64,000 nucleotides of DNA from Ferruginibacter sp. (lineage in GTDB: Bacteria; Bacteroidota; Bacteroidia; Chitinophagales; Chitinophagaceae): positions 1 to 64,000 of the forward strand of contig JAOQAK010000021.1 in the NCBI GenBank assembly GCA_025963635.1. Reading direction: 5' to 3'. The notes below the pieces were generated by a model. That model was not told where the DNA came from. It saw only the letters and a list, made by a program, of their open reading frames with translations, and searched no databases. A program made the position numbers and the translations under genes. Below are positions 35,553-45,656 of this stretch, one piece after another; position 1 is the stretch's first letter, and each line of letters opens with the position of its first letter.

Positions 35553-38500
35553 ATGAAAAAAATTAAACTTTTCGCTCACGACAGAAAGCAGTTCCTGTTT
35601 TCTCTACTAATGCTGCTTTTATTGAGCATTTCACTTTTTTCGTCAAAAACATTCGGACAGGTAGCTCCAGTTAATCCGCCTTCAGGCGGGTTTAATATTA
35701 ATGGTGAACTTAAAGCCGGCGCCATTTTCGGCGATTGGCTAGAGGGTTCAGGTGGAGGATTTGTACTAAATTCTGATGGAAGTCCTATTAATACGGCTAA
35801 GACTTTCTTTGTCACCGACCCTTTTAACAGCGGTAGTGACATCGTTTTTAAAGATGGCAAACAGGCTTTTGACTATATTGATAATAATTTAACATGGAAT
35901 ACTAAATCTGCGCCTGATAAAGATGATATTGGACACGGCTTATTTCATATTTCAAAAGATAACCTTAATAATACCTGGGTAATGATGGCAGGAGATATCT
36001 TTTCAGGAAATGGTAACACGTATGTTGACTTTGAGCTGTTGCAAAATACTGTAACGAGAATTGGCGGTCCAGATGCGGGAGGTTTTCAAACTGCTGGCCT
36101 TAACGGAGGAAGAACAATTGGGGATCTGCTTATTTCAGTAGGGTTTTCAGGTGGGGGGGCTAGCTCAGTTGACTTTTACCAATGGCAACAAACCGGTCCT
36201 GGTGTTTATACCTATGTACATATTGACAATACTGATCATCATCTTGATCCTTTCGCTTTTGGAAGCACAAATGGAGGTTATGCTGACGAAACTTATTTCG
36301 ATGGCTTTGATCCTTCCAACCCAAATAAATATGTGCCTGGTACATTCGTTGAGGCAGCAGTTAACATAACTCAGGTACTCAATGCAATTGAGACTGCAGG
36401 TTGCCCACCTGGTATTGGTGTAAAAACCTTATGGATCAAAACGAAAACTTCATCATCTGGAAATGGCACATTGAAAGACTTGTTGGATCCTGTACAATTA
36501 ACAACATTGAACATAGGTAAACCTTCTGCATTAGATGTTTCCAATTGTGGACCAGGTTCATTCACTTTAAGTGCTTCGGCAGACGGCAGTGGCCAATTTA
36601 CACTAGACTGGTATGATAGTGACCCTTCGGCCGGACCTGCTAATCGTCTCTCTACAGGGGCAACATACACAACCCCTACGCTTACTCAAACAACAACTTA
36701 TTACGTAACTCAAACTAATGAAAATAATTGTGTTAGTACAGCAACCCCAGTAACTGTAACAATTAACCCGTTACCAATAGTAAGCGCAGGACCAGATGTT
36801 GCGATATGTACCGGAGGTTCAACAACCTTAACTGCCACCGGGGCAACAAGCTATTCATGGTCACCTGGCACCGGCTTAAGTGCAACAACCGGAAGCAGTG
36901 TAACGGCCAATCCTGCAACAACAACTACCTATACAGTAACCGGCACTGATGACAATACCTGTTCAAATACAGCAACCGTAAAAGTAACCGTGAACCCATT
37001 ACCAACAGTAAGTGCCGGATCAGGTGTTGCGATCTGTACCGGAGGTTCAACAACATTAACTGCTACGGGAGCATCCAGCTATTCATGGTCACCTGCAGAT
37101 GGTTTGAGTGCAACAACCGGAAGCAGTGTAACGGCGAATCCTGCAACAACAACTACTTATACAATAACCGGAACGGATGGCAATACTTGTTCAAACACAG
37201 CAACTGTAATGGTAACCGTGAATCCTTTGCCATCAGTAAGCGCCGGATCAGACGTTGCGATATGTACGGGAGGTTCAACAACCTTAACTGCTACCGGGGC
37301 AACCAGCTATTCATGGTCACCTGGCACTGGCTTAAGTGCAACAACCGGAAGCAGTGTAACGGCTAATCCTGCAACAACAACTACCTATACAGTAACCGGC
37401 ACGGATGACAATACCTGTTCAAATACAGCAACCGTAAAAGTAACCGTTAACCCATTACCAACAGTAAGTGCCGGATCAGATGTTGCGATATGTACCGGAG
37501 GTTCAACAACATTAACTGCTACCGGAGCAACCAGCTATTCATGGTCACCTGCAGATGGTTTAAGTGCAACAACCGGAAGCAGTGTAACGGCCAACCCAAC
37601 AACAACGACAACTTATACGGTAACCGGTACGGATGACAATACCTGTTCAAATACAGCAACTGTAAAAGTAACCGTGAATCCTTTGCCATCTGTAAGTGCC
37701 GGATCAGACGTTGCGATATGTAGCGGAGGTTCAACAACATTAACTGCTACGGGAGCAACCAGCTATTCATGGTCACCTGCAGATGGTTTAAGTGCAACAA
37801 CCGGGAGCAGTGTAACGGCCAATCCAACTTCAACAACCACTTATACAGTAACCGGAACGGATGGCAATACCTGTTCAAATACAGCAACTGTAAAAGTAAC
37901 TGTGAATCCATTACCAACAGTAAGTGCCGGATCAGATGTTGCGATATGTTTAGGAGGTTCAACAATCTTAGCTGCTACCGGAGCAACCAGCTATTCATGG
38001 TCACCCGCCACTGGCTTAAGTGCAACAACCGGAAGCAGTGTAACGGCCAATCCTGCAATAACAACTACCTATACAGTAACCGGAACTGATGGCCATACTT
38101 GTTCAAATACTGCAACGGTAAAAGTTACAGTAAATACTTTACCAACACTCAACATTACAAACCCTGCATCGGTATGTGCACCAACTACAGTAAATCTTAC
38201 AGCGCCTGCAGTTACCGCAGGTAGCTCAACAGGAACATTAACATACTGGACAAACGCAACTGCAACGATACCCTTGGCAAATCCTGGTGCAGTAAGCACA
38301 ATAGGTATTAATACAATCTATTATATTAAGCTTACCAATTCATTCGGCTGTTTCGTTATTAAACCGGTAACAGTTACCGTTAATATTTGCACAGGCATCT
38401 ATCCAACTGCCACAGATTGTGCAGGGTTTAATTCAGGCACTATACAATTCCTTCCAAAAGTATGTGTTACCACATCGAAGAAAGGTACAGTAAACAGTGT

Positions 38501-39200
38501 GTCAAATGCAACCCCTGGCGTGTTCTTCTATTACACAAAGATCATTGCACCCGCTACTACATTTAGTGTTTACATTGACCAAACACAATGCAGTAACTTA
38601 AACAAACCTTTTGCAATTACTAAAGGGCAGGTATTTGCTTTTACAAATGGTTGTGCAAAAACAGCAGCAACAGGAGGTGAAGCATCTACTATAGGAGATG
38701 GTGTTATTACAATAAAGAATGTTAAGGTTGGTGATTTAATTATTATCAGCGTGAAGTACGATGTAAAATCAATGATTGGTGCAACAATCTCAGGCACACT
38801 GCCACTATCATGTACAGACAATTTTGTGGCAAAATTTGGAACTACAAATGGAGGAACTATAATAGGCAATACCTCTGCCAGTATCGTAGTTACCACAAAT
38901 TGTTCTGCAGCGCGAGCAGCTTTAGAAGAAAGCGTAACAACCCTTTCTGTAACAGCCTATCCAAATCCATTCACGGATAAAATTGAGTTCGTTATTGAAT
39001 CCCCGGTTTCAGGTCAGGCTTCTTTGGACCTATATAATATCTTAGGTCAAAAGCTTCACAATGTTTATCAGGGTTATTTATTTGCAGGAAGAAAACAAGT
39101 TATTAATTACAATGTGCCTTCAGCGAATAAGGGTAATTTAATATATACCTTAAAAGTAGGTAATCAGCAAGTGAACGGAAAAGTAGTACAGATGAAATAA
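35553..39200 (+). CDS. Large secreted protein with six tandem repeats and T9SS sorting domain
   Basis: 1215 aa. A signal peptide lies at about 1-36 (LLMLLLLSISLFSSKTFGQ). An unrecognised N-terminal domain spans about 37-325 (GELKAGAIFGDWL, DIGHGLFHISKDN). An Ig-like domain lies at about 330-404. Six copies of a 76-residue unit occupy residues 405-860. An Ig-like domain follows (about 861-950), then a further region, and a type A T9SS tail at about 1140-1215 (AYPNPFTDKIEF ... YTLKVGNQQVNGKVVQMK). It should be exported by the type IX system and anchored at, or released from, the cell surface. An adhesin role is likely but unproven. Terminator 16 bp after the stop. Confidence 0.93.
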   Translation: MKKIKLFAHDRKQFLFSLLMLLLLSISLFSSKTFGQVAPVNPPSGGFNINGELKAGAIFGDWLEGSGGGFVLNSDGSPINTAKTFFVTDPFNSGSDIVFKDGKQAFDYIDNNLTWNTKSAPDKDDIGHGLFHISKDNLNNTWVMMAGDIFSGNGNTYVDFELLQNTVTRIGGPDAGGFQTAGLNGGRTIGDLLISVGFSGGGASSVDFYQWQQTGPGVYTYVHIDNTDHHLDPFAFGSTNGGYADETYFDGFDPSNPNKYVPGTFVEAAVNITQVLNAIETAGCPPGIGVKTLWIKTKTSSSGNGTLKDLLDPVQLTTLNIGKPSALDVSNCGPGSFTLSASADGSGQFTLDWYDSDPSAGPANRLSTGATYTTPTLTQTTTYYVTQTNENNCVSTATPVTVTINPLPIVSAGPDVAICTGGSTTLTATGATSYSWSPGTGLSATTGSSVTANPATTTTYTVTGTDDNTCSNTATVKVTVNPLPTVSAGSGVAICTGGSTTLTATGASSYSWSPADGLSATTGSSVTANPATTTTYTITGTDGNTCSNTATVMVTVNPLPSVSAGSDVAICTGGSTTLTATGATSYSWSPGTGLSATTGSSVTANPATTTTYTVTGTDDNTCSNTATVKVTVNPLPTVSAGSDVAICTGGSTTLTATGATSYSWSPADGLSATTGSSVTANPTTTTTYTVTGTDDNTCSNTATVKVTVNPLPSVSAGSDVAICSGGSTTLTATGATSYSWSPADGLSATTGSSVTANPTSTTTYTVTGTDGNTCSNTATVKVTVNPLPTVSAGSDVAICLGGSTILAATGATSYSWSPATGLSATTGSSVTANPAITTTYTVTGTDGHTCSNTATVKVTVNTLPTLNITNPASVCAPTTVNLTAPAVTAGSSTGTLTYWTNATATIPLANPGAVSTIGINTIYYIKLTNSFGCFVIKPVTVTVNICTGIYPTATDCAGFNSGTIQFLPKVCVTTSKKGTVNSVSNATPGVFFYYTKIIAPATTFSVYIDQTQCSNLNKPFAITKGQVFAFTNGCAKTAATGGEASTIGDGVITIKNVKVGDLIIISVKYDVKSMIGATISGTLPLSCTDNFVAKFGTTNGGTIIGNTSASIVVTTNCSAARAALEESVTTLSVTAYPNPFTDKIEFVIESPVSGQASLDLYNILGQKLHNVYQGYLFAGRKQVINYNVPSANKGNLIYTLKVGNQQVNGKVVQMK
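36765..38132 (+). repeat. Six in-frame 228-bp tandem repeats
   Basis: Each unit starts NPLP(T/S/I)VSAG and contains DVAIC.GGST, TATGA(T/S)SYSWSP, and ends TVKVTV. Six units of exactly 228 bp fill the span without gaps. Substitutions between units are few (for example ADG or GTG after SWSP, DDN or DGN near the end). The high DNA similarity makes slippage or recombination between units likely. Confidence 0.97.
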
Positions 39201-39215
39201 TAAAATCGTATCAAT

Positions 39216-39253
39216 AAATAACAAAGGCTGCTCTCGGGCAGCCTTTGTTATTT
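39216..39253 (+). terminator. Strong terminator after the surface protein
   Basis: Perfect inverted repeat with a 16-bp stem (AAATAACAAAGGCTGC and its complement), a 6-base loop and T-rich 3' arm. It could work in both directions. Confidence 0.9.
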
Positions 39254-40080
39254 GCATATTTATATTAAACTACAGCTAACGAATGTTAAGCGCAAAATGT
39301 ACTATCGAACTATAGTACCCAACCTTCCCTTTGTACTAAACTGCGTTTGGACAAATAAACCATATAAACAATGTCTCTAAGACTATCTTAAGGTTTGAAG
39401 TACTTCAGATCAAAAATTTGTACCGGGTGGTGAGGCGATCGAAATCTGTATTATGTAATTGCAACAATAGAAACTTTGTGCCTGTGCTCCCGGTATTTAG
39501 ATGGAGCAAATCCGGTTTATATTATTGGAAACTATCGGGAAGTACGGATAAATATACCAGAAAAACACACTAAACATTACATCCACATACAACTCAGCTG
39601 AAACTGTCTTTCACGCTAATGGCTCTCCATTGTTCTCTAGTTGAAAGCATTTCAAAAGAACGCTTCAATGAAGTAAAATAAAGTTGGAAAGTCAATTTAA
39701 TTGATTCAGGTTTACTCTTACCATCCCCTAACCACCTGATGATTTCTCCTCTCTAATTTAATATCCCGTACACCATATTTTTAAAATTCGAACTGATTAA
39801 TTCGTTATTAATTCTATCCCATCTAATATTATTCAATCCTCTAAACGACTACCGCATCCCTTGCCTCAATGATCTTAAAGCGAATGGGGGAAAACAAGGC
39901 CTCCCTGCCCTCGAAGGAGGGTTCTTAGACGCTGAAAATTATGTCTCTTTTTATCAGTTTGCCATTTAATAGTATACTTTTAAAAACTCTTTTATTTAGC
40001 AGGGGCAAAGCGTCTCCTTTGGGGGGGTTGGGGAGGCCTCTCTTTCGCATGATTATTGTTTTTGCTAAAATAAACATGTC
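39254..40080. other. Spacer of about 830 bp
   Basis: No convincing gene. Around 39897-39925 and 40012-40047 there are C/G-rich stretches of the kind CTCCTTTGGGGGG and GGGGAGGCC. These resemble short interspersed elements found between genes of this group, but I cannot assign a family. Confidence 0.45.
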
Positions 40081-41028
40081 ATGAACCGGAGAATACAATT
40101 CCTTATCGTTTTAGTCGCTTTATCGTTTTACAGTGCCGCGCAGGTCAGTTATCCCTATCCTATTCAATATATCCAGATTACCGTAGAGCAGAAAAAAGTT
40201 AGCATGGCCTATATGGACCTCGCCTCTCCGCGACCAAACGGTAAAACCATTCTATTATTTCATGGCAAAAACTTCAACGGCTATTACTGGAAAGATATCA
40301 TTCCTGCCCTTATTGAAAAGGGTTACCGTGTGATTGTACCCGATCAGTTGGGCTGGGGCAGGTCGGATAAACCAGACCTGCATTACAGCTTTCACATGTT
40401 GGCAAATAACAACAAATTGTTGTTGGATTCGTTGAAAGTTGAAAGAGTTGCTGTTTTAGGGCATTCCATGGGCGGCATGCTGGCAATTCGATTTGCGCTT
40501 ATGTTCCCGGCAGTTACAGAAAAACTAGTATTGGAAAACCCCATCGGGCTGGAAGACTATAAAACATTTGTCCCCTACCAACCCCTCGAAAAAATATTCT
40601 CCAAAGAAAATGCGGCTACTTATGAATCCTATAAAAAATACCAGCAATCTTATTACCCACAATGGAAACCTGCCTACGAACAATACGTAGCGGCGCAGGC
40701 TGAAGCATTGTCTGATACAGGTTTTCATAACATTGCCTGGGTGAATGCCATTACTTATCAAATGATCTATGAGCAACCTGTAGTATATGAATTGAATAGG
40801 ATCGTGGCTCCTACCTTGCTCATCATTGGCCAGGCCGACAGAACAGTGGTAGGCAAGGATCTGTTAAATGATGCCAAAAAAAAAGAACATGGTCAGTACC
40901 CGTTACTCGGCAAAATGGCTCACCAGAGAATTGCGAACTCAATACTTGTAGAACTCAGGGGAATTGGCCATATACCCCATATACAGGCTACCGCTCAGTT
41001 TAAGCAGGCTTTGTTTAAATTTTTATAG
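40081..41028 (+). CDS. Alpha/beta hydrolase
   Basis: 315 aa with a Sec signal (FLIVLVALSFYSAAQ) and the alpha/beta-hydrolase fold. The oxyanion HG is at 61-62 (LLFHGKNF), nucleophile elbow GHSMGG has S129, likely acid D in IIGQADRTV, and His is in GIGHIPH near the C-terminus. Periplasmic location is expected. The substrate is not readable. The relatives are epoxide-hydrolase/haloalkane-dehalogenase-like. Confidence 0.88.
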   Translation: MNRRIQFLIVLVALSFYSAAQVSYPYPIQYIQITVEQKKVSMAYMDLASPRPNGKTILLFHGKNFNGYYWKDIIPALIEKGYRVIVPDQLGWGRSDKPDLHYSFHMLANNNKLLLDSLKVERVAVLGHSMGGMLAIRFALMFPAVTEKLVLENPIGLEDYKTFVPYQPLEKIFSKENAATYESYKKYQQSYYPQWKPAYEQYVAAQAEALSDTGFHNIAWVNAITYQMIYEQPVVYELNRIVAPTLLIIGQADRTVVGKDLLNDAKKKEHGQYPLLGKMAHQRIANSILVELRGIGHIPHIQATAQFKQALFKFL

Positions 41029-41335
41029 AAATCAAATGCTCTTTCAATGGGACTTTGCTTTCCTGCAATTCATACTCCTTTCATCCGTTTGAAATGTTTC
41101 TTCTTCATGAATTCGGGGCTGTTTTGGTAGCCAACTGCTTTTGAGTACCTCCCTATGCCTCGCTCACTTTTCCACATTTACGGTTCGGTGGCATAGTTCT
41201 TGATTTCCCTGCCGCAAATCTTTATTAAGGATGAATCCCTAAACGAACAGCAAATCATTTTAAATTTTAAATCGTCAGTATGAATAAAAGGTTACCTGTT
41301 TTTCAATCATTCATTCATTAATAAATTTAAAAAAC
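41029..41335. other. Spacer of about 300 bp
   Basis: No gene, hairpin or regulatory element that I would call. Confidence 0.4.
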
Positions 41336-41653
41336 ATGAAAAAGACCATTCTTAAATTTTGTTTATCAGGATTGGTTGTCCTTGGATTTACCGCGATGAG
41401 GGAAATTGCTCCTCCAACTATTACTGGCAAAATCACGCCTGCCGATGCCGCTGATGCCGTATGGGCTATTAAGGAATCAGACACAGTAAAAGCTACTGTA
41501 AGTTCGGAAGGAACATTCCAGGCGGAAGTGAAGCCAGGGACGTGGAAACTTGTGGTGAGCGCCAAATCACCGTACCAGAACAAAGAAATCGCTGAATTGG
41601 TGGTAACGGAAGATAAGGCAACAGATGTAGGTGAAATTAAACTGGAAAAATAA
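41336..41653 (+). CDS. Small secreted protein with carboxypeptidase-regulatory-like fold
   Basis: 105 aa with an N-terminal hydrophobic signal (FCLSGLVVLGFTAM). The body TITGKITPADAADAVWAI, VSSEGTFQAEVKPGTWKLVVSA and DVGEIKLEK has the strand pattern of a carboxypeptidase regulatory-like or CNA-B-like beta-sandwich, as in the N-terminal domains of many Bacteroidota surface proteins. It is here alone, without a barrel. Terminator 26 bp downstream. Confidence 0.75.
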   Translation: MKKTILKFCLSGLVVLGFTAMREIAPPTITGKITPADAADAVWAIKESDTVKATVSSEGTFQAEVKPGTWKLVVSAKSPYQNKEIAELVVTEDKATDVGEIKLEK

Positions 41654-41679
41654 TTGAGCCACCATATCATGTAACATTC

Positions 41680-41731
41680 ATATACAGCAATCTTTCATCT
41701 CATTTTTGTGACTGATTGCTGTATATTTTTT
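41680..41731 (+). terminator. Terminator with 13-bp stem
   Basis: ATATACAGCAATC and its exact complement with a 21-base loop, followed by five T. It lies between two convergent genes. Confidence 0.8.
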
Positions 41732-41787
41732 GACTTCTTTTATTGATAAGAAACCCCTTCAGGAAGGTAATCATATAAATAACTGGT

Positions 41788-42468
41788 TCATTTTACTAAG
41801 GCCAGCGCAAAATCCAATTGCTGTTGCATGCTCAAATTGCTGTTGTCTAATACAACCGCATCTTCAGCTTTACGCAACGGGCTCACTTCCCGGTTTGAAT
41901 CGATATAGTCACGCATCTCCAGGTTATTTTTAACTTCATCAATGGTGATATTCGGATTTTTATCGAAGAGTTCTTTAAATCTTCTTTCTACCCTTATACA
42001 GCTATCGGCTGTCATAAATATTTTAATATCAGCATCGGGAAAAACTGTAGTACCAATATCTCTGCCGTCCATTACGATGCCTTTATTTTCTCCCATTTTT
42101 TGTTGCTCTGCTACGGCAAATTCCCGCACAGCACGGATTGATGCAACATCACTTACCTTATCTGCAATTACAAGATCCCTGATCAGGTATTCAACATTTT
42201 CATCATTCAGAAAAATTTCTGATTGCTGTGATTTGAAATTAAAATGAAATTCGATATTGATGCTTTTTAACGCTTCTTCTACTTCGTTGTTATCTGTCCA
42301 GTCTACATGGTTTCTTAAAAAATACAGTGTAATGGCCCTGTACATTGCACCACTATCAATGTACACATAGCCGAGTTTCTTTGCCAGTTGTTTTGCCAAA
42401 GTACTTTTACCGCAAGCTGACCACCCGTCAATGGTAATAATTTTCTTTTTCATCCACGCAAAAGTCAA
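41788..42468 (-). CDS. cmk: Cytidylate kinase
   Basis: 226 aa with the P-loop GWSACGKSTLA at about 16-26. CMP-kinase features follow: YIDSGAMYRAIT, MDGRDIGTTVFPDAD, and the late RRFKEL and LDNSNLS segments. It phosphorylates CMP and dCMP in nucleotide recycling. A TAATTTTG box lies about 33 bp upstream of the ATG. Confidence 0.95.
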   Translation of the reverse strand: MTFAWMKKKIITIDGWSACGKSTLAKQLAKKLGYVYIDSGAMYRAITLYFLRNHVDWTDNNEVEEALKSINIEFHFNFKSQQSEIFLNDENVEYLIRDLVIADKVSDVASIRAVREFAVAEQQKMGENKGIVMDGRDIGTTVFPDADIKIFMTADSCIRVERRFKELFDKNPNITIDEVKNNLEMRDYIDSNREVSPLRKAEDAVVLDNSNLSMQQQLDFALALVK

Positions 42469-42500
42469 TTAAATAATTCATCTCTCAAAGAAAGCAGCGA

Positions 42501-42508
42501 CAAAATTA
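42501..42508 (-). promoter_or_regulatory. Possible -7 box of the cmk promoter
   Basis: TAATTTTG on the minus strand fits TAnnTTTG. A -33 partner is weak (TTTTC at about the right distance). Confidence 0.3.
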
Positions 42509-42684
42509 ACACTCTAATGCCTCTGGAAAATGCTATTAATAGTGAAGCCGCGCTTTTGAAAATACGGCAGAATTGAGTAAGCACAACGGTCGCCGCAAGG
42601 TGAACTTCCGAAAGATTCGAAGTCATCGATCAATTATCACCATCAAATCGGAAACACAAAAACAACTAAATATTATCAAAGTGA

Positions 42685-42716
42685 CAAAAAAAACCACCCG
42701 GAAATCTCCGGATGGT
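42685..42716 (-). terminator. Terminator of clpC
   Basis: 10-bp stem ACCACCCGGA/TCCGGATGGT with one mismatch and a 4-base loop, followed on the minus strand by eight T. It lies 22 bp after the clpC stop. Confidence 0.88.
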
Positions 42717-42737
42717 AGTATCTATTTTTGAAGTATA

Positions 42738-45290
42738 TTAAGCCTTTGATGGAGCAGCTTCTTCTTTCTTATCTTCAGCTTTTAGACTGAATGTAATCTT
42801 TTGCTTTGTCTCATCAAGGTCAGCTATCAAAATATCGCCTTCCTTCACCTGCATACTTAATATTTCTTCTGCCAGAGGATCTTCAAGGTATTTCTGGATC
42901 GCTCTGTGTAATGGCCTTGCTCCAAATTGTGAATCATATCCTTTTTCCGCAATGAAATCTTTGGCTTGTGCGCTCAACTCCATAGAGAAACCGAGGTTCA
43001 CCAAACGTTTCATGACACCCTTCATCAACAGGTCGATGATTTCAAAAATATTTTCTTTAGATAGAGAATTGAATATCACCACATCGTCAATCCGGTTTAA
43101 AAATTCAGGGCTAAATGTGCGTTTCAGCGCCTTTTCAATTACCGCCTTATTATTTTCATCCGCATTTTGCACCCTGGCAGCAGTTGCAAAACCAACACCT
43201 TCACCAAAATCTTTTAATTGACGTGCCCCAATATTTGAGGTCATGATGATCACCGTATTTTTAAAATCGATCTTCCTGCCCATACCATCTGTCAACTGGC
43301 CGTCATCCAATACCTGCAGCAAAATATTGTAGATATCCGGGTGCGCCTTTTCAATTTCATCCAACAGGATCACGCTATATGGTTTGCGTCTTACACGCTC
43401 CGTGAGCTGACCACCTTCTTCATATCCCACATAGCCTGGAGGTGCACCAATTAAACGGCTGACGGTGAATTTTTCCATGTACTCACTCATGTCTATCCTG
43501 ATCAATGAATCATCGTTGTCGAACATATACCGGGCAAGTGACCTGGCCAATTCTGTTTTACCAACACCTGTTGGTCCGAGGAAAATAAATGTACCGATTG
43601 GCTTTTTAGGATCCTTTAAACCCACCCTGTTACGCTGGATAGCTTTCACCACTTTTGAAATAGCTTCCTGCTGACCAACCACCACATTCTGCAGATCGTC
43701 TCCCATACGCCGAAGCTTTTCTGTTTCGGCCTGCACCATGCGTTTTACAGGAATGCCGGTCATCATGCTGATTACTTCTGCGATATCTTCTTCTTCTATC
43801 GGAAAACGTTTGTGCTTGCTTTCTTCTTCCCAATCATTTTTTGCCTTTTCTAATTCTTCCTGCAACCGCTTCTCGGAATCTCTTAGCGAAGCAGCTTCTT
43901 CGAACCGCTGGCTTTTCACCACCTTATTTTTTTCTAACTTAATGTCCTCAATCTTTTTCTCCAGTTCGATTACTTCTTCGGGTACATTGATGTTTTTAAT
44001 ATGTTTCCTTGCGCCCACTTCATCCATTACATCAATCGCCTTATCGGGCAATAACCTGTCGGTCATATACCTTTCGCTCAATTTTACGCAAGCATCGATA
44101 GCCTGTTCGCTATAGATCACATTATGGTAATCTTCGTATTTACTTTTAATGTTTGAAAGGATCTGGATGGTTTCTTCAACAGAAGGCTGCTCTACAATCA
44201 CCTTTTGAAAACGGCGATCCAAAGCGCCATCTTTTTCAATATGCATCCTGTATTCATCCAAAGTAGATGCACCGATACATTGTAATTCACCCCTGGCCAG
44301 CGCTGGTTTAAAGATATTGCTTGCATCCAGGGAACCGCTTGCGCCACCTGCCCCAACAATAGTGTGAATTTCATCAATGAACAAAATTACGTCCCTGTTC
44401 TTTTCCAGTTCATTCATAATGGCCTTCATTCTTTCTTCAAACTGGCCACGATATTTAGTACCTGCTACTAAGGCAGCCAGGTCTAACGAAACAACCCTTT
44501 TATCAAATAAAACCCTGCTTACTTTTCGCTGCACGATACGCAATGCAAGGCCTTCCACGATGGCGGTTTTACCCACTCCGGGTTCGCCGATCAATATGGG
44601 ATTGTTTTTCTTTCTTCTTGATAAGATCTGGGATACCCGTTCAATTTCGATTTCCCGTCCAACAATCGGATCAAGCGTGCCGTTTTCAGCAAGCCTGGTA
44701 ATATCCCTTCCAAAATTATCCAATACCGGGGTTTTGGTTTTTGGCTGGTTTGCCGCCCCGCCGCGCTGGGCCTTCTGCTGCTGGCTGTATTGCTTTCTTT
44801 CTTCGTCAAAATCATCTTCATTTTCGTCAGAAAATTCTGCGGCCGGGGGATTGCTTGTGACAAATCCCAATTCGTTTTTGAAAATATCATAGTCCACATC
44901 AAACTGGTTTAAAATCTGTGTGGCAATATTTTCCTTGTTCTTTAAAATTGATAACATCAGGTGCTCACTTTCCACCATTACACTTTTATGTGCTTTGGCC
45001 TCAAGTACTGTTATGCGTATCACTTTCTCTGCCTGTTTTGTTAACGGAAGCGAGTTTATATTAGCGATATTTTTACCTGTTTTATCTTTAACGGCTACTT
45101 CTATCTCTTTGCGTAGTTCATAGAGATCCACATTTAGCGATTTCAATATTTTAATGGCAGTATTCTCACCATCCCTTATCAACCCTAATACTAAATGCTC
45201 CGTTCCTATAAAATCATTCCCTAACCGCAAAGCTTCTTCCCTGCTATAGGAAATTATTTCTTTTACCTGTGCTGAAAAGTTGTTGTCCAT
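42738..45290 (-). CDS. clpC: ClpC-type AAA+ unfoldase of the Clp protease
   Basis: 850 aa. An N-terminal double Clp-N repeat lies at about 1-145, then a linker. AAA1 has Walker A GEPGVGKT (235-242) and Walker B ILFIDE (302-307). A middle UVR/M-type coiled coil lies at about 440-490 (SQRFEEAASLRDSEKRLQEEL). AAA2 has Walker A GPTGVGKT (572-579). The C-terminal D2 ends at about 835. It unfolds substrates for ClpP. Annotated as ClpC rather than ClpB because of the short middle domain. Confidence 0.95.
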   Translation of the reverse strand: MDNNFSAQVKEIISYSREEALRLGNDFIGTEHLVLGLIRDGENTAIKILKSLNVDLYELRKEIEVAVKDKTGKNIANINSLPLTKQAEKVIRITVLEAKAHKSVMVESEHLMLSILKNKENIATQILNQFDVDYDIFKNELGFVTSNPPAAEFSDENEDDFDEERKQYSQQQKAQRGGAANQPKTKTPVLDNFGRDITRLAENGTLDPIVGREIEIERVSQILSRRKKNNPILIGEPGVGKTAIVEGLALRIVQRKVSRVLFDKRVVSLDLAALVAGTKYRGQFEERMKAIMNELEKNRDVILFIDEIHTIVGAGGASGSLDASNIFKPALARGELQCIGASTLDEYRMHIEKDGALDRRFQKVIVEQPSVEETIQILSNIKSKYEDYHNVIYSEQAIDACVKLSERYMTDRLLPDKAIDVMDEVGARKHIKNINVPEEVIELEKKIEDIKLEKNKVVKSQRFEEAASLRDSEKRLQEELEKAKNDWEEESKHKRFPIEEEDIAEVISMMTGIPVKRMVQAETEKLRRMGDDLQNVVVGQQEAISKVVKAIQRNRVGLKDPKKPIGTFIFLGPTGVGKTELARSLARYMFDNDDSLIRIDMSEYMEKFTVSRLIGAPPGYVGYEEGGQLTERVRRKPYSVILLDEIEKAHPDIYNILLQVLDDGQLTDGMGRKIDFKNTVIIMTSNIGARQLKDFGEGVGFATAARVQNADENNKAVIEKALKRTFSPEFLNRIDDVVIFNSLSKENIFEIIDLLMKGVMKRLVNLGFSMELSAQAKDFIAEKGYDSQFGARPLHRAIQKYLEDPLAEEILSMQVKEGDILIADLDETKQKITFSLKAEDKKEEAAPSKA

Positions 45291-45565
45291 GTCTTGAATT
45301 TTGCTTGTTACAATAATAACGATTATTTAGTAGAATTAGTTGGCTGCCAGGACGAAATGTGGATATGTTGAAAAGTTAAAACATTAAAGAAAATGTTCAC
45401 GTAAACCGGTATCCAGCCTTTATTCTGTCAATTAGGATATTTCGATTCCAGTTTATTTTATCCCTGCAACTTGCCTGTCTACAGGTGGATTTTAACAAAG
45501 TGTAGAAACACAAATTTTTACTTTCTTTACAAATACAAATTAACAAAAACAAATCTCATCACAAA

Positions 45566-45604
45566 ATAATTAAAGTTAACCACGATATAATTAAAGTTAA
45601 CCAC
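45566..45604 (+). promoter_or_regulatory. 18-bp direct repeat with 21-bp period upstream of the STAS gene
   Basis: ATAATTAAAGTTAACCAC occurs twice, at 45566 and 45587, exactly 21 bp apart. The core TAAAGTTAA fits the 9-base half-site type reported for LytTR regulators (consensus near [TA][AC][CA]GTTN[AG][TG]). It ends 52 bp before the STAS start at 45657 and 276 bp before the clpC start on the other strand. Confidence 0.55.
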
Positions 45605-45656
45605 TTGCTGAAACTCATTCATTTCGACCCAACCCCTAATTCCATAACTTTATACC

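Noticed and set aside
37085-38089. Several open frames opposite or out of phase with the repeat array
   Set aside because: They repeat with the same 228-bp period and are shadows of the repeat coding sequence.
41234-41260. A sequence CGAACAGCAAAT resembling the direct-repeat element
   Set aside because: It lacks the GGCA core and both half-sites, and points away from the downstream gene.
44095-44125. A GCCTGTTCGC-like sequence inside clpC
   Set aside because: It lies inside coding sequence and lacks the flanking half-sites. Likely chance.
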